Notes: generated from the sequence alone by a model not told the origin. Numbered from the stretch's first letter, positions 26,728 to 35,539 are shown. The stretch: 48,686 nucleotides of DNA from Alcaligenaceae bacterium (GCA_029263615.1 JAJUFT010000007.1:1-48686), one strand, 5' to 3'. A program made the numbers and translations.

Positions 26728-27530
26728 ACCGTCTGCTGCAGGTGCGCGGCCTCACGCGGCGCTTCGGGGGGAACCTGGCGGTGGATCACATCGATTTCGA
26801 TGTGCATGCGGGCGAATTGCTGGCCCTGATCGGTCCGAATGGCGCCGGGAAGTCCACCACCTTCAACATGATCAACGGGCAGTTGCCGGCCACCGCGGGT
26901 TCGGTGCAGTTCAATGGGCGGGAGATTCTCGGCATGCCGGCCCACAAGGTCGTGCGTCTGGGTGTCGGGCGCAGCTTTCAGATTGCGGCCACCTTTCCCT
27001 CGCTCTCCGTTCTGCAGAATGTGCAGATGGCGCTCATTGCCAGTCGCCGACGTGTATTTTCTTTCTTCTCCCGTGCGGACGGTTTCGCGCGCGAAGAGGC
27101 CATTGACCTGCTGGCGCAGGTGGGCATGGAATCGCTCGCGCATCACACCTGTGCTGATCTGGCCTATGGCGATGTGAAGCGCCTGGAGCTGGCCATGAGC
27201 CTGGCGGGCAACCCAAAGCTGCTGCTCATGGACGAACCCACCGCCGGCATGGGGGCGGGAGAGCGCAATGCGCTGGTCGCACTGGTGAAACGCATTGTGC
27301 AGGAACGCAATATGGGCGTTCTGTTCACCGAGCACAGCATGGACGTTGTCTTTGAGCATGCGGATCGCATCATCGTTCTGGCCCGGGGCCGGCTCATTGC
27401 GGACGGCAGTGCAGCGGAGATTCAGAACCATCCGCAGGTTAGGGAGGTGTACTTCGGTAGCACGCCCTCTCTGTTGGTCGAGTCCGCGCAGAGTGACGGG
27501 TTGGCTCAGCAACAGGAGGGGGCGCAATGA
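26724..27530 (+). CDS. LIV-type ABC transporter ATPase (LivG-like)
   Basis: This 268-residue ATPase has Walker A GPNGAGKST, a LivG-typical VGRSFQIAATFPSLSVLQNV Q-loop region, the signature DLAYGDVKRLELAMSLA, Walker B LLLMDEPTAGMGAGE and the H-loop EHSMDVVFEHADR. The start ATG 26724 overlaps the stop of the permease fusion, and its own stop overlaps the livF start. Each four-base overlap implies coupled translation. Confidence 0.94.
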   Translation: MNRLLQVRGLTRRFGGNLAVDHIDFDVHAGELLALIGPNGAGKSTTFNMINGQLPATAGSVQFNGREILGMPAHKVVRLGVGRSFQIAATFPSLSVLQNVQMALIASRRRVFSFFSRADGFAREEAIDLLAQVGMESLAHHTCADLAYGDVKRLELAMSLAGNPKLLLMDEPTAGMGAGERNALVALVKRIVQERNMGVLFTEHSMDVVFEHADRIIVLARGRLIADGSAAEIQNHPQVREVYFGSTPSLLVESAQSDGLAQQQEGAQ

Positions 27531-28300
27531 GCCGTTTCGAGATCGGTCCGGCCGCGCCCGTCGCGGTCCAACGGACGGCGGCTCTGCTCGAAGTGCGGCA
27601 GCTCGACGCCTGGTATGGCGCGGCCCAGATACTGCGCGAAGTGGATCTGGAAGTCCGGCGCGGCGAGGTGGTGGCGCTCATGGGGCGGAATGGGGCAGGA
27701 AAGTCGACCACGCTCAAGGCCATCATGGGGCTGGTAAAACGCCGGGCTCGGACGCTGGAATTCATGGGCCGGTCGGTGCACGACCTGCGGCCCTTCGAGA
27801 TGGCGCGCTGCGGCGTGGGGTATGTGCCCGAGGACCGGCGCGTCTTCACCGAACTGACCGTGGATGAAAACCTGTCCCTGGGCCGGCTGCCGCCGCGTCA
27901 TTGGCCGGATGGCAAACCGGCGGCCAACTGGGATGTCGAGGAACTCTACACACTGTTCCCGCCCCTTCAGCCCTTGCGCAAACGTCTTGCAGGCACCCTC
28001 AGCGGGGGAGAACAACAGATGCTGACGATCGCGCGCACCCTGATGGGCAACCCCTTCCTGCTCTTGCTTGATGAGCCGTCGGAGGGGGTGGCGCCGGTCG
28101 TGGTCGAGCAGATGGTCGGCATGGTGCAGGCCCTCAAAGCCCGTGGCACCAGCATTCTGTTGTCTGAACAGAATCTGCCCTTCGCCCGCCTGGTGGCGGA
28201 TCGCAGCTACGTGCTGGAGAAAGGCGTGGTCCGCCATGCGGGCAGCATGGAATCGCTGTTCCAGGACGAAACCCTCAAGCGCAAGTATCTGACGCTCTGA
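27527..28300 (+). CDS. LIV-type ABC transporter ATPase (LivF-like)
   Basis: The 257-residue product has Walker [30 protein letters not shown] in the LivF pattern, the signature [17 protein letters not shown], Walker B FLLLLDEPSEGVAP and EQNLPFARLVADR. It carries an extra N-terminal tail of about 20 residues ahead of LLEVRQLDAWYG. It ends the second LIV operon and is convergent with the 2-oxoacid oxidoreductase gene, with a hairpin (28304-28344) between them. Confidence 0.94.
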   Translation: MSRFEIGPAAPVAVQRTAALLEVRQLDAWYGAAQILREVDLEVRRGEVVALMGRNGAGKSTTLKAIMGLVKRRARTLEFMGRSVHDLRPFEMARCGVGYVPEDRRVFTELTVDENLSLGRLPPRHWPDGKPAANWDVEELYTLFPPLQPLRKRLAGTLSGGEQQMLTIARTLMGNPFLLLLDEPSEGVAPVVVEQMVGMVQALKARGTSILLSEQNLPFARLVADRSYVLEKGVVRHAGSMESLFQDETLKRKYLTL

Positions 28301-28303
28301 GGG

Positions 28304-28344
28304 CCGGCAGCGTCCCCGCGCCGCATCGGGCGGCGTGCTGCCGG
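28304..28344. terminator. Hairpin between convergent livF and oxidoreductase genes
   Basis: CCGGCAGC (28304-28311) pairs with GCTGCCGG (28337-28344) around a GC-rich loop that can itself fold. No T-run follows on either strand. Its place between two stop codons supports transcription ending or mRNA 3'-end protection. Confidence 0.45.
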
Positions 28345-28349
28345 TGGGT

Positions 28350-31300
28350 TCAGGCGACGTTGCGGCGCACTTCCACGGCCGCAGGTGAACCGCTTCGATA
28401 CTGCTGGAGCAGGGCCTCGCGGCGTGCCTCCGCCGCGTCCATGGCGGTCTCCTTGATGTGGCCGTAGCCGCGGATGGTTTCCGGCAGGCGGGCCAGTTCA
28501 AGGGCAGTGCTCATCCGGGCGTCGTCCAGGCTGTTCCGGAATTCCTCCACCAGGGCGAAATAGTCTTCCACCCACTGGCGTTCGCGTCGGCGCTCCCCGG
28601 TTTTGCCGAAGAAGTCCAGTGCCGACCCCCGCAGGCCACGCATTCTGGCCAGCAGCTTCATGGCCTTGAACATCCACGGGCCATAGGCGGATTTCTTCGG
28701 GTGGCCATCCTCATCGCGCCGTGCAAGGCGCGGCGGCGCCAAGTGGAACCGCACCTGATAATCCTGCCCGGGTTCCCCTTCGAAGGTTTCCCGCAGCTGT
28801 TCAAGGAAGGCCGGATCGGTATAGAGCCGCGCCACCTCGTATTCATCCTTGTAGGCCATGAGTTTGGCCAGGTTGTGGGCCACTGCTTCCGTCAGCGGCA
28901 GACGCAGGAAATCCCGGGAGGCATTGCCGGAGGATTCACCCCCGTGCGCGCCGCCCGCCCGGGCCAGCGTTTCCGCTTCCTTTTTGCGCAGGGCGGATAC
29001 GGCGTGCCGGTAGCGTTCGGCGTAGGCGCGGTTCTGGTAGGCCGTCAGCCACTGCACATTGCGTTCGATGATCTGATCCAGCGTTTCCGGCATGGCCAGT
29101 ACCCGCGCGGGTTCAGCCGGGACGGCCAGCTCCACCCCCTCCTGCGCGGCCCGCCGGCCCCATTCGAACGCACTGAGGTTCTTTTCCACCATGACGCCGT
29201 TGATCTGGATGGCGCGCCGCAGACTGTCGCCCTTCAGAGGAATCCAGCCTTTCTGCCAGGCGTAGCCCAGCAGCAACGGGTTGGCGTAGAGGGTGTCGCC
29301 CAACAGGCGCAGGGCCAGGGCGCTGGCGTCGAAGAATTCGCAGTGTTCGCCAATGGCGGCGCGCAATCGGTCTTGAGTTTGCGCAGTGGGAAAGCGCCAC
29401 GAGGGGTTGTGGATGATCTCGGCCGTGGGCGCCGGGGCGGCATTCACGACCGCCTGGGTGCGGCCATGCTGCATGCGATCGAGCACGTCGGGCGCCGTGC
29501 TCACAATAGCATCGCAGCCCAGCAGGACTCGGGCGCCGGCCGTGGGCACACGCGTGGAGAAAATGGCTTCCGGCTGCGGTGCGATCAGGATATGGCTGGC
29601 GACGGCGCCGCCTTTTTGAGCAAGACCGGCCATGTCCAGCACGGACACACCCTTACCTTCGAGATGGGCGGCCATGCCCAGCAAGTTGCCGATGGTGATC
29701 ACCCCGGTTCCGCCCACACCGGTCACGAGAATGCCGTAAGGGTCGGTCAGCTCCGACAGGTCGGGTTCCGGCAGGGACGGCAGGGCGGCCGCGTCGGCAG
29801 GGGTCTGCGCCAGCGGTTTGGGTTTGCGTGGTTGCGCCCCTTCGAGCGTGACGAAGCTCGGGCAATAGCCCTTGACGCAGGAGAAGTCCTTGTTGCAAGA
29901 GGACTGATTGATGCGCCGCTTGGTTCCGCGCGGGGTTTCCAGGGGTTCCACGGACAGACAGTTGGACGCCTTGGAGCAGTCACCACAGCCTTCGCAGACT
30001 TCAGGGTGTATGAAGGCGCGCAGCGCCGGGTCGGGGTAGGTGCCGCGCTTGCGACGCCGGCGTTTCTCGGTCGCGCAGGTCTGGTCGTAGATGAGGACGG
30101 TCGTGCCCTCCAACTCACGCAGTTCACGCTGGATGCGATCGAGTTCATCGCGATGGTGGACGGGCGGGTTCCCGTGCAGGTCCACCCCTTTGTATTTATC
30201 GGGTTCATCCGTCACGATGACCACCCGGCTGACCCCTTCGGCCGCCACCTGGGCGACGATCATGGGCACGGACAGGCTGCCGTCGACCGGCTGGCCGCCC
30301 GTCATGGCGACCGCGTCATTGAACAGGATCTTGTAGGTGATGTTGGCCTTGGCCGCAACCGCGGCCCGAATGGCCAGCAGGCCGGAGTGGAAGTAGGTGC
30401 CGTCTCCGAGGTTCACGAAGACGTGCTTTTCCCGGGTGAAATGCTGCTGGCCGGTCCAGGCCGCCCCTTCGCCACCCATGTGGCTGAAGGTCTCCGTGCG
30501 ACGATCCATCCAGATGGTCATGTAGTGGCAGCCGATTCCAGCCAGGGCGCGCGACCCTTCCGGCACGCGCGTCGAGGTGTTGTGCGGACAGCCGGAACAG
30601 AACCAGGGCTTGCGCTCGATCGTGGAAGGCGTCTGCGTGCGGGCTTTTTCCTTGGCGTCCAGCACGGCCAGGTGCGCGTCCATGCGGGCACGGACGTCTT
30701 CCGGCAGGGTCAGGCGGCCCAGGCGCTGGGCGATGGCGCGTGCAATCAGTGCCGGGGACAGGTCGGCCTGCGGCGGCAGCAGCCATGGGCCGCGTGGTTC
30801 CGTCCATTCCCCACCCCCGTCACCCCGGTCGGCAAACTTGCCCGATACGCGTGGGCGGACGTCGTCGCGCCAGTTGTAGAGCTCCTCCTTGAGGGCGTAT
30901 TCCAGCACCTGGCGCTTCTCTTCCACCACCAGGATCTCCTGCAGGCCAGTGGCGAACTCGCGTGCATCCTGGGCGTTGAGGGGCCACACGCAGCCGACCT
31001 TCATGATGCGGATGCCGACGCGACGACAGGTGGCGTCATCCAGGCCCAGGTTGCGCAGGGCCTCGCGCATGTCGACATAGGCCTTGCCGGCCGCCATAAT
31101 GCCGAACTGGGCACCAGGGCTGTCGAGCACCACCTGGTTCAGGCGGTTCTTGCGAATGTAGGCCAGGGCCGCGTAGAGCTTATGGTCCATCAAGCGGGCT
31201 TCCTGAGCCAGCGGCGTATCCGGCCACCGCAGATTCAGGCCGTCGGGCGGCATGAGGAAGTCGTCGGGCAGCAGGATCGTGGGCCGGTAGGGGTCGACAT

Positions 31301-31967
31301 AGACCGAGGCGCTGGATTCGATGACTTCCGTCACGCATTTCATGCCCACCCACAGGCCGGTCCAGCGGCTCATGGCCCAGCCGTGCAGGCCGTAGTCGAG
31401 ATATTCCTGCACGCTGGCGGGGTAGAGCAGGGGAATGCCCGCGGAGATGAGATTGTGTTCGGACTGGTGCGCCACGGTCGAGGACTTGGCGGCGTGATCG
31501 TCGCCCGCCAGCACCAGCACGCCGCCATGTCGCGACGTGCCCGCATTGTTGGCATGTTTCAGGACATCCATGCTGCGGTCCACCCCCGGACCCTTGCCGT
31601 ACCAGATGGAGAACACGCCATCGTGGGTGGCATCGGGGTAGAGCGTGACCTGCTGCGTGCCCCAGCAGGCGGTTGCCGCCAGATCTTCGTTGACGCCCGG
31701 CTGAAACACGATGTCGTGTTTCTTGAGGTGTTCGCGCGCCTGCCAGAGGGCCTGGTCGTAGGCGCCCAGGGGCGAGCCGCGATAGCCGGAGATGAAGCCG
31801 GCCGTGTTCAGGCCGGCTGCGGTGTCACGGGCTTTCTGAATCAGAGGCAGGCGAACCAGGGCCTGGGTGCCGCTCAGGTAGATGCGGCCTTCCTTGACTG
31901 TGTACTTGTCGTCCAGAGAAAGTTCGCTGCCATGCGGCAATGCAGCTGCCGGAAGTGGGGCATTCAT
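28350..31967 (-). CDS. Fused indolepyruvate-type 2-oxoacid:ferredoxin oxidoreductase (IorAB fusion)
   Basis: This 1205-residue enzyme oxidatively decarboxylates aryl (or branched) 2-oxoacids to acyl-CoA using thiamine diphosphate and iron-sulfur clusters. The N-terminal half is IorA-like, with pyrimidine-binding and TPP-binding parts around CSGCPHN at 457-463 and IGCHYMTIWMDRRTETFSHM. An iron-sulfur segment follows with CEGCGDC starting at 658. Residues from about 745 (VTGVGGTGVITIG, MAGLAQKGGAV) are the IorB-like gamma domain. ATG 31967 is chosen because AGGAGA lies eight bases upstream. It is divergent from a LysR regulator and convergent with a LIV importer, suggesting catabolism of aromatic amino acids such as phenylalanine through phenylpyruvate. 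Substrate is inferred. Confidence 0.92.
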   Translation of the reverse strand: MNAPLPAAALPHGSELSLDDKYTVKEGRIYLSGTQALVRLPLIQKARDTAAGLNTAGFISGYRGSPLGAYDQALWQAREHLKKHDIVFQPGVNEDLAATACWGTQQVTLYPDATHDGVFSIWYGKGPGVDRSMDVLKHANNAGTSRHGGVLVLAGDDHAAKSSTVAHQSEHNLISAGIPLLYPASVQEYLDYGLHGWAMSRWTGLWVGMKCVTEVIESSASVYVDPYRPTILLPDDFLMPPDGLNLRWPDTPLAQEARLMDHKLYAALAYIRKNRLNQVVLDSPGAQFGIMAAGKAYVDMREALRNLGLDDATCRRVGIRIMKVGCVWPLNAQDAREFATGLQEILVVEEKRQVLEYALKEELYNWRDDVRPRVSGKFADRGDGGGEWTEPRGPWLLPPQADLSPALIARAIAQRLGRLTLPEDVRARMDAHLAVLDAKEKARTQTPSTIERKPWFCSGCPHNTSTRVPEGSRALAGIGCHYMTIWMDRRTETFSHMGGEGAAWTGQQHFTREKHVFVNLGDGTYFHSGLLAIRAAVAAKANITYKILFNDAVAMTGGQPVDGSLSVPMIVAQVAAEGVSRVVIVTDEPDKYKGVDLHGNPPVHHRDELDRIQRELRELEGTTVLIYDQTCATEKRRRRKRGTYPDPALRAFIHPEVCEGCGDCSKASNCLSVEPLETPRGTKRRINQSSCNKDFSCVKGYCPSFVTLEGAQPRKPKPLAQTPADAAALPSLPEPDLSELTDPYGILVTGVGGTGVITIGNLLGMAAHLEGKGVSVLDMAGLAQKGGAVASHILIAPQPEAIFSTRVPTAGARVLLGCDAIVSTAPDVLDRMQHGRTQAVVNAAPAPTAEIIHNPSWRFPTAQTQDRLRAAIGEHCEFFDASALALRLLGDTLYANPLLLGYAWQKGWIPLKGDSLRRAIQINGVMVEKNLSAFEWGRRAAQEGVELAVPAEPARVLAMPETLDQIIERNVQWLTAYQNRAYAERYRHAVSALRKKEAETLARAGGAHGGESSGNASRDFLRLPLTEAVAHNLAKLMAYKDEYEVARLYTDPAFLEQLRETFEGEPGQDYQVRFHLAPPRLARRDEDGHPKKSAYGPWMFKAMKLLARMRGLRGSALDFFGKTGERRRERQWVEDYFALVEEFRNSLDDARMSTALELARLPETIRGYGHIKETAMDAAEARREALLQQYRSGSPAAVEVRRNVA

Positions 31968-32077
31968 GGCGTTGTCTCCTGTTGTCGTGATGCCTGCTGC
32001 GCGGCGAATCCGGAGCATGGTATCTGCGTCGATGTGTTCTTTCGGCTCAGTGTAGGGCGGGCTGCCGTTATCGTAAA

Positions 32078-32113
32078 ATCAAATTTTTGATTAGCAGGTA
32101 TCTGAAAATCAGA
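32078..32113 (+). promoter_or_regulatory. Two LysR-type inverted repeats in the divergent region
   Basis: ATCAAA-TT-TTTGAT (32078-32091) is a perfect palindrome in the 145-base region between the oxidoreductase and lysR genes. TCTGA-AAA-TCAGA (32101-32113) fits the T-N11-A LysR box and runs into the first base of the lysR start codon. The second site would suit autorepression and the first activation of the divergent gene. Confidence 0.55.
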
Positions 32114-33042
32114 TGAAGAACGAAGTCACCCTGCGCCAATTCCGCTATTTCATTGCCGCCGCGACCACCGGCCAGTTTTCCACCGCCGCCATTGCCGAGC
32201 ATGTGTCGCAGTCTGCCATCACCAACGCGGTCCAGAGCCTGGAGCGACGGCTCAAGCTCAAGCTGTTCGAACGCTTGCCGCATGGCGTGTCTCTGACGCC
32301 CGAGGGGCAGGTGTTCTTCCACCATGCACTGCACGTCATGGATGCCGTGAATGATGCCCTGAACCATGCCACGCTCAAACCGCAGGCCATGGAGGGAACG
32401 ATCCGTCTGGCCGCGACCTACACCGTGCTGGGTTATTTCCTGCCGGATCTGCTCAGTCGTTATAAGCGCAGCTACCCCAATGTGGAAATCGACCTGGTCG
32501 ACATGGAGCGACGCCAGCTGGAGCGGGCCGTGCGCGAGGGAAACGTGGACCTGGGCATCGGGCTCACCTCCAATCTGGAGCAGAGGGATGGCTTCCACGT
32601 TCATACGCTGGTGCGATCACGGCGGCGTGTCTGGGTGGGGGCCGGCCATGCGCTGGCGAATCATGCTTCGGTGACGCTGGATCAGATCTCCGAGCACCCC
32701 TACATCGTCCTGCAGATCGATGATGCGGAAGCGGCGGCCATGCGTCACTGGCCGGATGGTGGAAGCCATTTGAAGGTCGCCATGCGCACGGCTTCGCTGG
32801 AAGCCCTGCGCGGCCTGGTGGCTCATGGCTTCGGCGTGTCGATTCTGTCCGACCTGGTGTATCGGCCCTGGTCACTGGAAGGCAAGCGCATCATTGCGCT
32901 GCCCGTGTCCGACCCGCTCGAACCGATGGAGGTGGGGCTGCTGTGGCGCGCCCGGAGCGAACCCCGGGGCTTGGTGGACACCTTCCGCCAGTTCCTGATT
33001 CAGGCCTGCGAGGGGACGGACGCGCGGCCCACGGCTGCGTGA
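32113..33042 (+). CDS. LysR-family transcriptional regulator
   Basis: The 309-residue protein has the LysR winged helix at residues about 5-62 (LRQFRYFIAAATTGQFSTAA, QSAITNAVQSLERRLKLKLFER) and a periplasmic-binding-protein-like effector domain after residue 90. Ligand pocket residues cannot be read for a specific inducer. It is divergent from the fused oxidoreductase gene, the classical arrangement of a LysR activator and its target, and inverted repeats overlap its own start. The likely inducer is the oxidoreductase substrate or a relative. Confidence 0.92.
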   Translation: MKNEVTLRQFRYFIAAATTGQFSTAAIAEHVSQSAITNAVQSLERRLKLKLFERLPHGVSLTPEGQVFFHHALHVMDAVNDALNHATLKPQAMEGTIRLAATYTVLGYFLPDLLSRYKRSYPNVEIDLVDMERRQLERAVREGNVDLGIGLTSNLEQRDGFHVHTLVRSRRRVWVGAGHALANHASVTLDQISEHPYIVLQIDDAEAAAMRHWPDGGSHLKVAMRTASLEALRGLVAHGFGVSILSDLVYRPWSLEGKRIIALPVSDPLEPMEVGLLWRARSEPRGLVDTFRQFLIQACEGTDARPTAA

Positions 33043-33069
33043 ATGCGCACGCTTGCAAGGGGCCCGTTG

Positions 33070-34371
33070 TCAGGGCACCAGCGCCAGCCCGAACCGCAGC
33101 TGCGAACCCGTCTTCTGGTCGTAGCCGAGCAGGGTCTCGTTGTATCCCTTGAAGTACTGCACGTGGAAGTAGCCGTTCATGTTCAGGAAAGTGCGCTTCA
33201 AAGGCCAGGCGGCTTCCAGTTGCGTACTGTTGCGCCCGCCCTTGCCGTGTCGGTACAGCCCGGTCAGTACCAGGCCGTCGTCCTGGGCCCAGCGCAGCTT
33301 CCAATCCACATTCCCCACATAGTCGCGGTAGTCGGGATTCTCGGAATCACTGAAGTATTGCTTGACCCGAGGGGCGAAGGTGAGGGTGCTGCCGTGGCCC
33401 ATCCGGTAGTTGAACTCGGGCTGAATGTAGAGGAAGTTCAGGGCCCTTGAATCGTCTCCGCTCTTGCCATTGGACTCATGTTCCACACCGGCCTGAAGGC
33501 CGAGGAAAAATGCGCTGTTCTCGGGGCGGTAGAGGGCATCTTGCCGCCAGAAGACACTCGGCTTGAACGAGGTGTCCACGAACGGATGGGAATCGGAATG
33601 CAGGTCCCACAGGGAGGTCTGGGTGTAGCCGACGTACAGGTTGTCCAGGAAGCCAGGGTTCTGCGGGTCTTGTGGCGTGAAGAGTCGGTACTTGAGACTG
33701 ATCTGGAACCGGGCCGTGCGACTGCCATGACCGCCGACGTCGAAATAGACCGCCTCGTAGGGCGAAATGGCACTGCGAAAGCGCTCGAAACCCGGGTTGG
33801 TCTGGCCACCCAGGGCCGCCACCGGCACCGGGCCGCCGGCGTGACTGGACCCCGCCCGGGCCACGTCGTCGGAGGCCGCAATCGGGTCACCGTATACCGT
33901 GTCCCCCTTGCTGGCGTCCAGGACCGGGCCATCCGCACGAGACGCCACGACCTTGCCCGCCTCGGTGGGGCTGGTGTCCAGCGCGAGCAAGGTGGTGTCT
34001 CCTTCAACATTCACCGCCTGCAGACCGACGGCCGCCTGTGGAACGACAGCACGCCATTCGAAACGGGCGAAATTGTTCACCGGAATACTGGCTTCGGCCG
34101 CGCCGAAGTGCAGCCGGGCGATGCTGCGGATGGCTTCGCCGCGCTCATTGCGCCACTGCAGCACGATTGTGGGAGGGGCGGTCCAGTCCAGCGCGTTGGG
34201 GGTGTCGTTGAACACCACGGCGCGAACCAGCACGGTTTCCCCTGCACTCGCGTGGTTGCGGTCGAGCGAGTAGCTCACGCCGGCCCAGGCGGGCGCATTC
34301 CAGCCCAACAGCAGAGCAAGGGAGAGTGTAGTCAGCCGGGCAGCAGGCGTCCTGTGAATCGGTGTCGTCAT
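33070..34371 (-). CDS. pldA: Outer-membrane phospholipase A (PldA) with N-terminal extension
   Basis: OMPLA hydrolyses phospholipids in the outer leaflet when the outer membrane is disturbed. Residues about 185-433 form the beta-barrel with the family motifs YTQTSLWDL and HESNG (catalytic His and Ser) and SRALNFLYIQPEF carrying the catalytic Asn. A Sec signal (LSLALLLGWNAPAWAG) covers residues to about 30. Between them lie about 150 residues, absent from the roughly 290-residue E. coli enzyme, that read as beta-rich (SAGETVLVRAVVFNDT, VPQAAVGLQAVNVEGDTTLL) and could be an immunoglobulin-like domain. All catalytic residues are present, so activity is expected. Confidence 0.9.
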   Translation of the reverse strand: MTTPIHRTPAARLTTLSLALLLGWNAPAWAGVSYSLDRNHASAGETVLVRAVVFNDTPNALDWTAPPTIVLQWRNERGEAIRSIARLHFGAAEASIPVNNFARFEWRAVVPQAAVGLQAVNVEGDTTLLALDTSPTEAGKVVASRADGPVLDASKGDTVYGDPIAASDDVARAGSSHAGGPVPVAALGGQTNPGFERFRSAISPYEAVYFDVGGHGSRTARFQISLKYRLFTPQDPQNPGFLDNLYVGYTQTSLWDLHSDSHPFVDTSFKPSVFWRQDALYRPENSAFFLGLQAGVEHESNGKSGDDSRALNFLYIQPEFNYRMGHGSTLTFAPRVKQYFSDSENPDYRDYVGNVDWKLRWAQDDGLVLTGLYRHGKGGRNSTQLEAAWPLKRTFLNMNGYFHVQYFKGYNETLLGYDQKTGSQLRFGLALVP

Positions 34372-34520
34372 GATGTAGGTCGAAAATGTAACGGAAGGAA
34401 TGTATCACCCACTCGGGGAATACCCGAATACCGGATGTAACTGCCCAGCGTTCAGCGAACATCGTGCCCGAGCCGCGCCTGACCACCTGTCCGTGGCCCC
34501 TCGACTGAGCAACTCATCGT

Positions 34521-34549
34521 TTGGTGCTTTGCCCTCTCGACGTTAAAAT
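34521..34549 (+). promoter_or_regulatory. Promoter of tRNA-Arg
   Basis: TTGGTG (34521-34526) and TAAAAT (34544-34549) are spaced by 17 bases, as in a sigma-70 promoter. They sit 15 bases upstream of the mature 5' end of tRNA-Arg, giving a very short leader. Confidence 0.65.
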
Positions 34550-34563
34550 GCCCCACTTCGCGC

Positions 34564-34640
34564 GCGGCAGTAGCTCAGCTGGATAGAGCACGGGCCTTCT
34601 AAGCCTGAGGTCGGGGGTTCGAGACCCTCCTGCCGCGCCA
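34564..34640 (+). tRNA. tRNA-Arg (anticodon TCT)
   Basis: The acceptor stem GCGGCAG pairs with CTGCCGC. The D arm TAGCTCAGCTGGATAGAGC, the anticodon loop CTTCTAA carrying TCT, a short variable arm and the T arm GGGGGTTCGAGACCCTC follow in order. Discriminator G and CCA (34638-34640) are encoded. Confidence 0.97.
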
Positions 34641-34657
34641 ATTTCCTGGCGGGCTCC

Positions 34658-34729
34658 CACCTGGCCACTGGGTGCGGGCCAACACCTTGGTCTTCAGTGC
34701 GGCCCCCACCCTGGTCCTCGGTGCGGGTC
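34658..34729 (+). repeat. Three imperfect ~24-base tandem repeats after tRNA-Arg
   Basis: Copies begin at 34658 (CACCTGGCCACTGGGTGCGG), 34683 (CACCTTGGTCTTCAGTGCGG) and 34707 (CACCCTGGTCCTCGGTGCGG). All share CACC-TGG-GTGCGG. They fill the gap between tRNA-Arg and the end of the DUF2799-like gene. Function unknown. Confidence 0.5.
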
Positions 34730-34746
34730 GCCGCTTCGCTCACCCC

Positions 34747-35388
34747 TCAGTGGCTGCGCCGCAGCCGCCTTTCCTCGTCGAACAGATCGCGACGAGCCCG
34801 CATCAGACGGTCGTCCAGATCCCGGAGCTCGCGGCGCAGTGCCCTGCGTTTCTTGTCGTCCTTTTCCTTGTCGAGCTGGCGTTCCTTGTTTTCCACGTCT
34901 CGTTTGAGCGTGTTCACGCGCTGTTGAGCCTCGTAAACGCGGTAGCCGCGTTTGTACTGGATCAGAAAATCGCGCTCCAGTTCCATGGGGCAGGCGTTCC
35001 GGTAGCTGTATCCAGCCAGTCCTTGATTGAGGCCGTTTTCGGGCGTGCAGTATTCGCGGATCCCCACATTGCGACCCGCGGTGTAGAGGGTGACATTCGG
35101 CACCACGCCCACTTTTGCGCAGGCTTCGCGATGCTCTTCGACGCGGCTCAGGGGGAAGCCCGAGCGACCGTCACGGTAGCCTTGCTCCTTCCAGTCGGCG
35201 GTCAGGCATTCTTCTTCAGACATGCTGGCGCAGGCGCTCAAGGTCACGGCGAGTAAGACACTCACGATAATGCGCCCCGAGCGACCTTCGGGACGAGAGG
35301 AATTTGCCTGGCGAACGGCGTGGGCTTTGCACTCGCCGCTGATCGGGGAGGAGACGGACGGGCTCGCGGTCAACGGTGTCATGGTCAT
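34747..35388 (-). CDS. DUF2799-like lipoprotein with C-terminal coiled coil
   Basis: The product carries a lipobox, VTLSAC, preceded by a hydrophobic stretch, so it should be an outer- or inner-membrane lipoprotein. After the Cys comes the DUF2799 pattern: EEECLTADWKEQGYRDG, REYCTPENGLNQGLAGYSYR and the RGYRVYEAQ end. The last 70 residues are highly charged (KRDVENKERQLDKEKDDKKR) and predict a coiled coil. The function of the family is unknown. The start is uncertain: the frame is open to 35526, and ATG 35388 leaves an unusually long, about 45-residue N-region before the signal core, without a clear ribosome-binding site. A GTG closer to the core is possible. Confidence 0.75.
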   Translation of the reverse strand: MTMTPLTASPSVSSPISGECKAHAVRQANSSRPEGRSGRIIVSVLLAVTLSACASMSEEECLTADWKEQGYRDGRSGFPLSRVEEHREACAKVGVVPNVTLYTAGRNVGIREYCTPENGLNQGLAGYSYRNACPMELERDFLIQYKRGYRVYEAQQRVNTLKRDVENKERQLDKEKDDKKRRALRRELRDLDDRLMRARRDLFDEERRLRRSH

Positions 35389-35484
35389 GATCTGGAGGTG
35401 CTTGCGTGAACTCTGCCCCTCTGATGCGGCGCACGGTGCGCAAAGGGGGTCCTTCACAAATTGTAATACCTCTGACACCTGGAC

Positions 35485-35509
35485 AAAAAAAAGCCCGCGG
35501 TGTGCGGGC
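35485..35509 (-). terminator. Strong Rho-independent terminator of the 60-residue gene
   Basis: On the - strand GCCCGC-ACACC-GCGGGC is followed by eight T. It lies about 30 bases after the stop of the small gene at 35540-35722 and upstream of the DUF2799-like gene, so the two are transcribed separately. Confidence 0.85.
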
Positions 35510-35539
35510 ATCCGGTGGAAACGCAAGCCGTGTCATGGA

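Noticed and set aside
28458-32090. A 1,210-codon open frame on the + strand opposite the oxidoreductase gene
   Set aside because: It is antisense to a clear, motif-rich gene. Its translation is low-complexity (His, Gly, Val, Gln rich) without any recognisable domain, as expected from the complement of a GC-rich gene.
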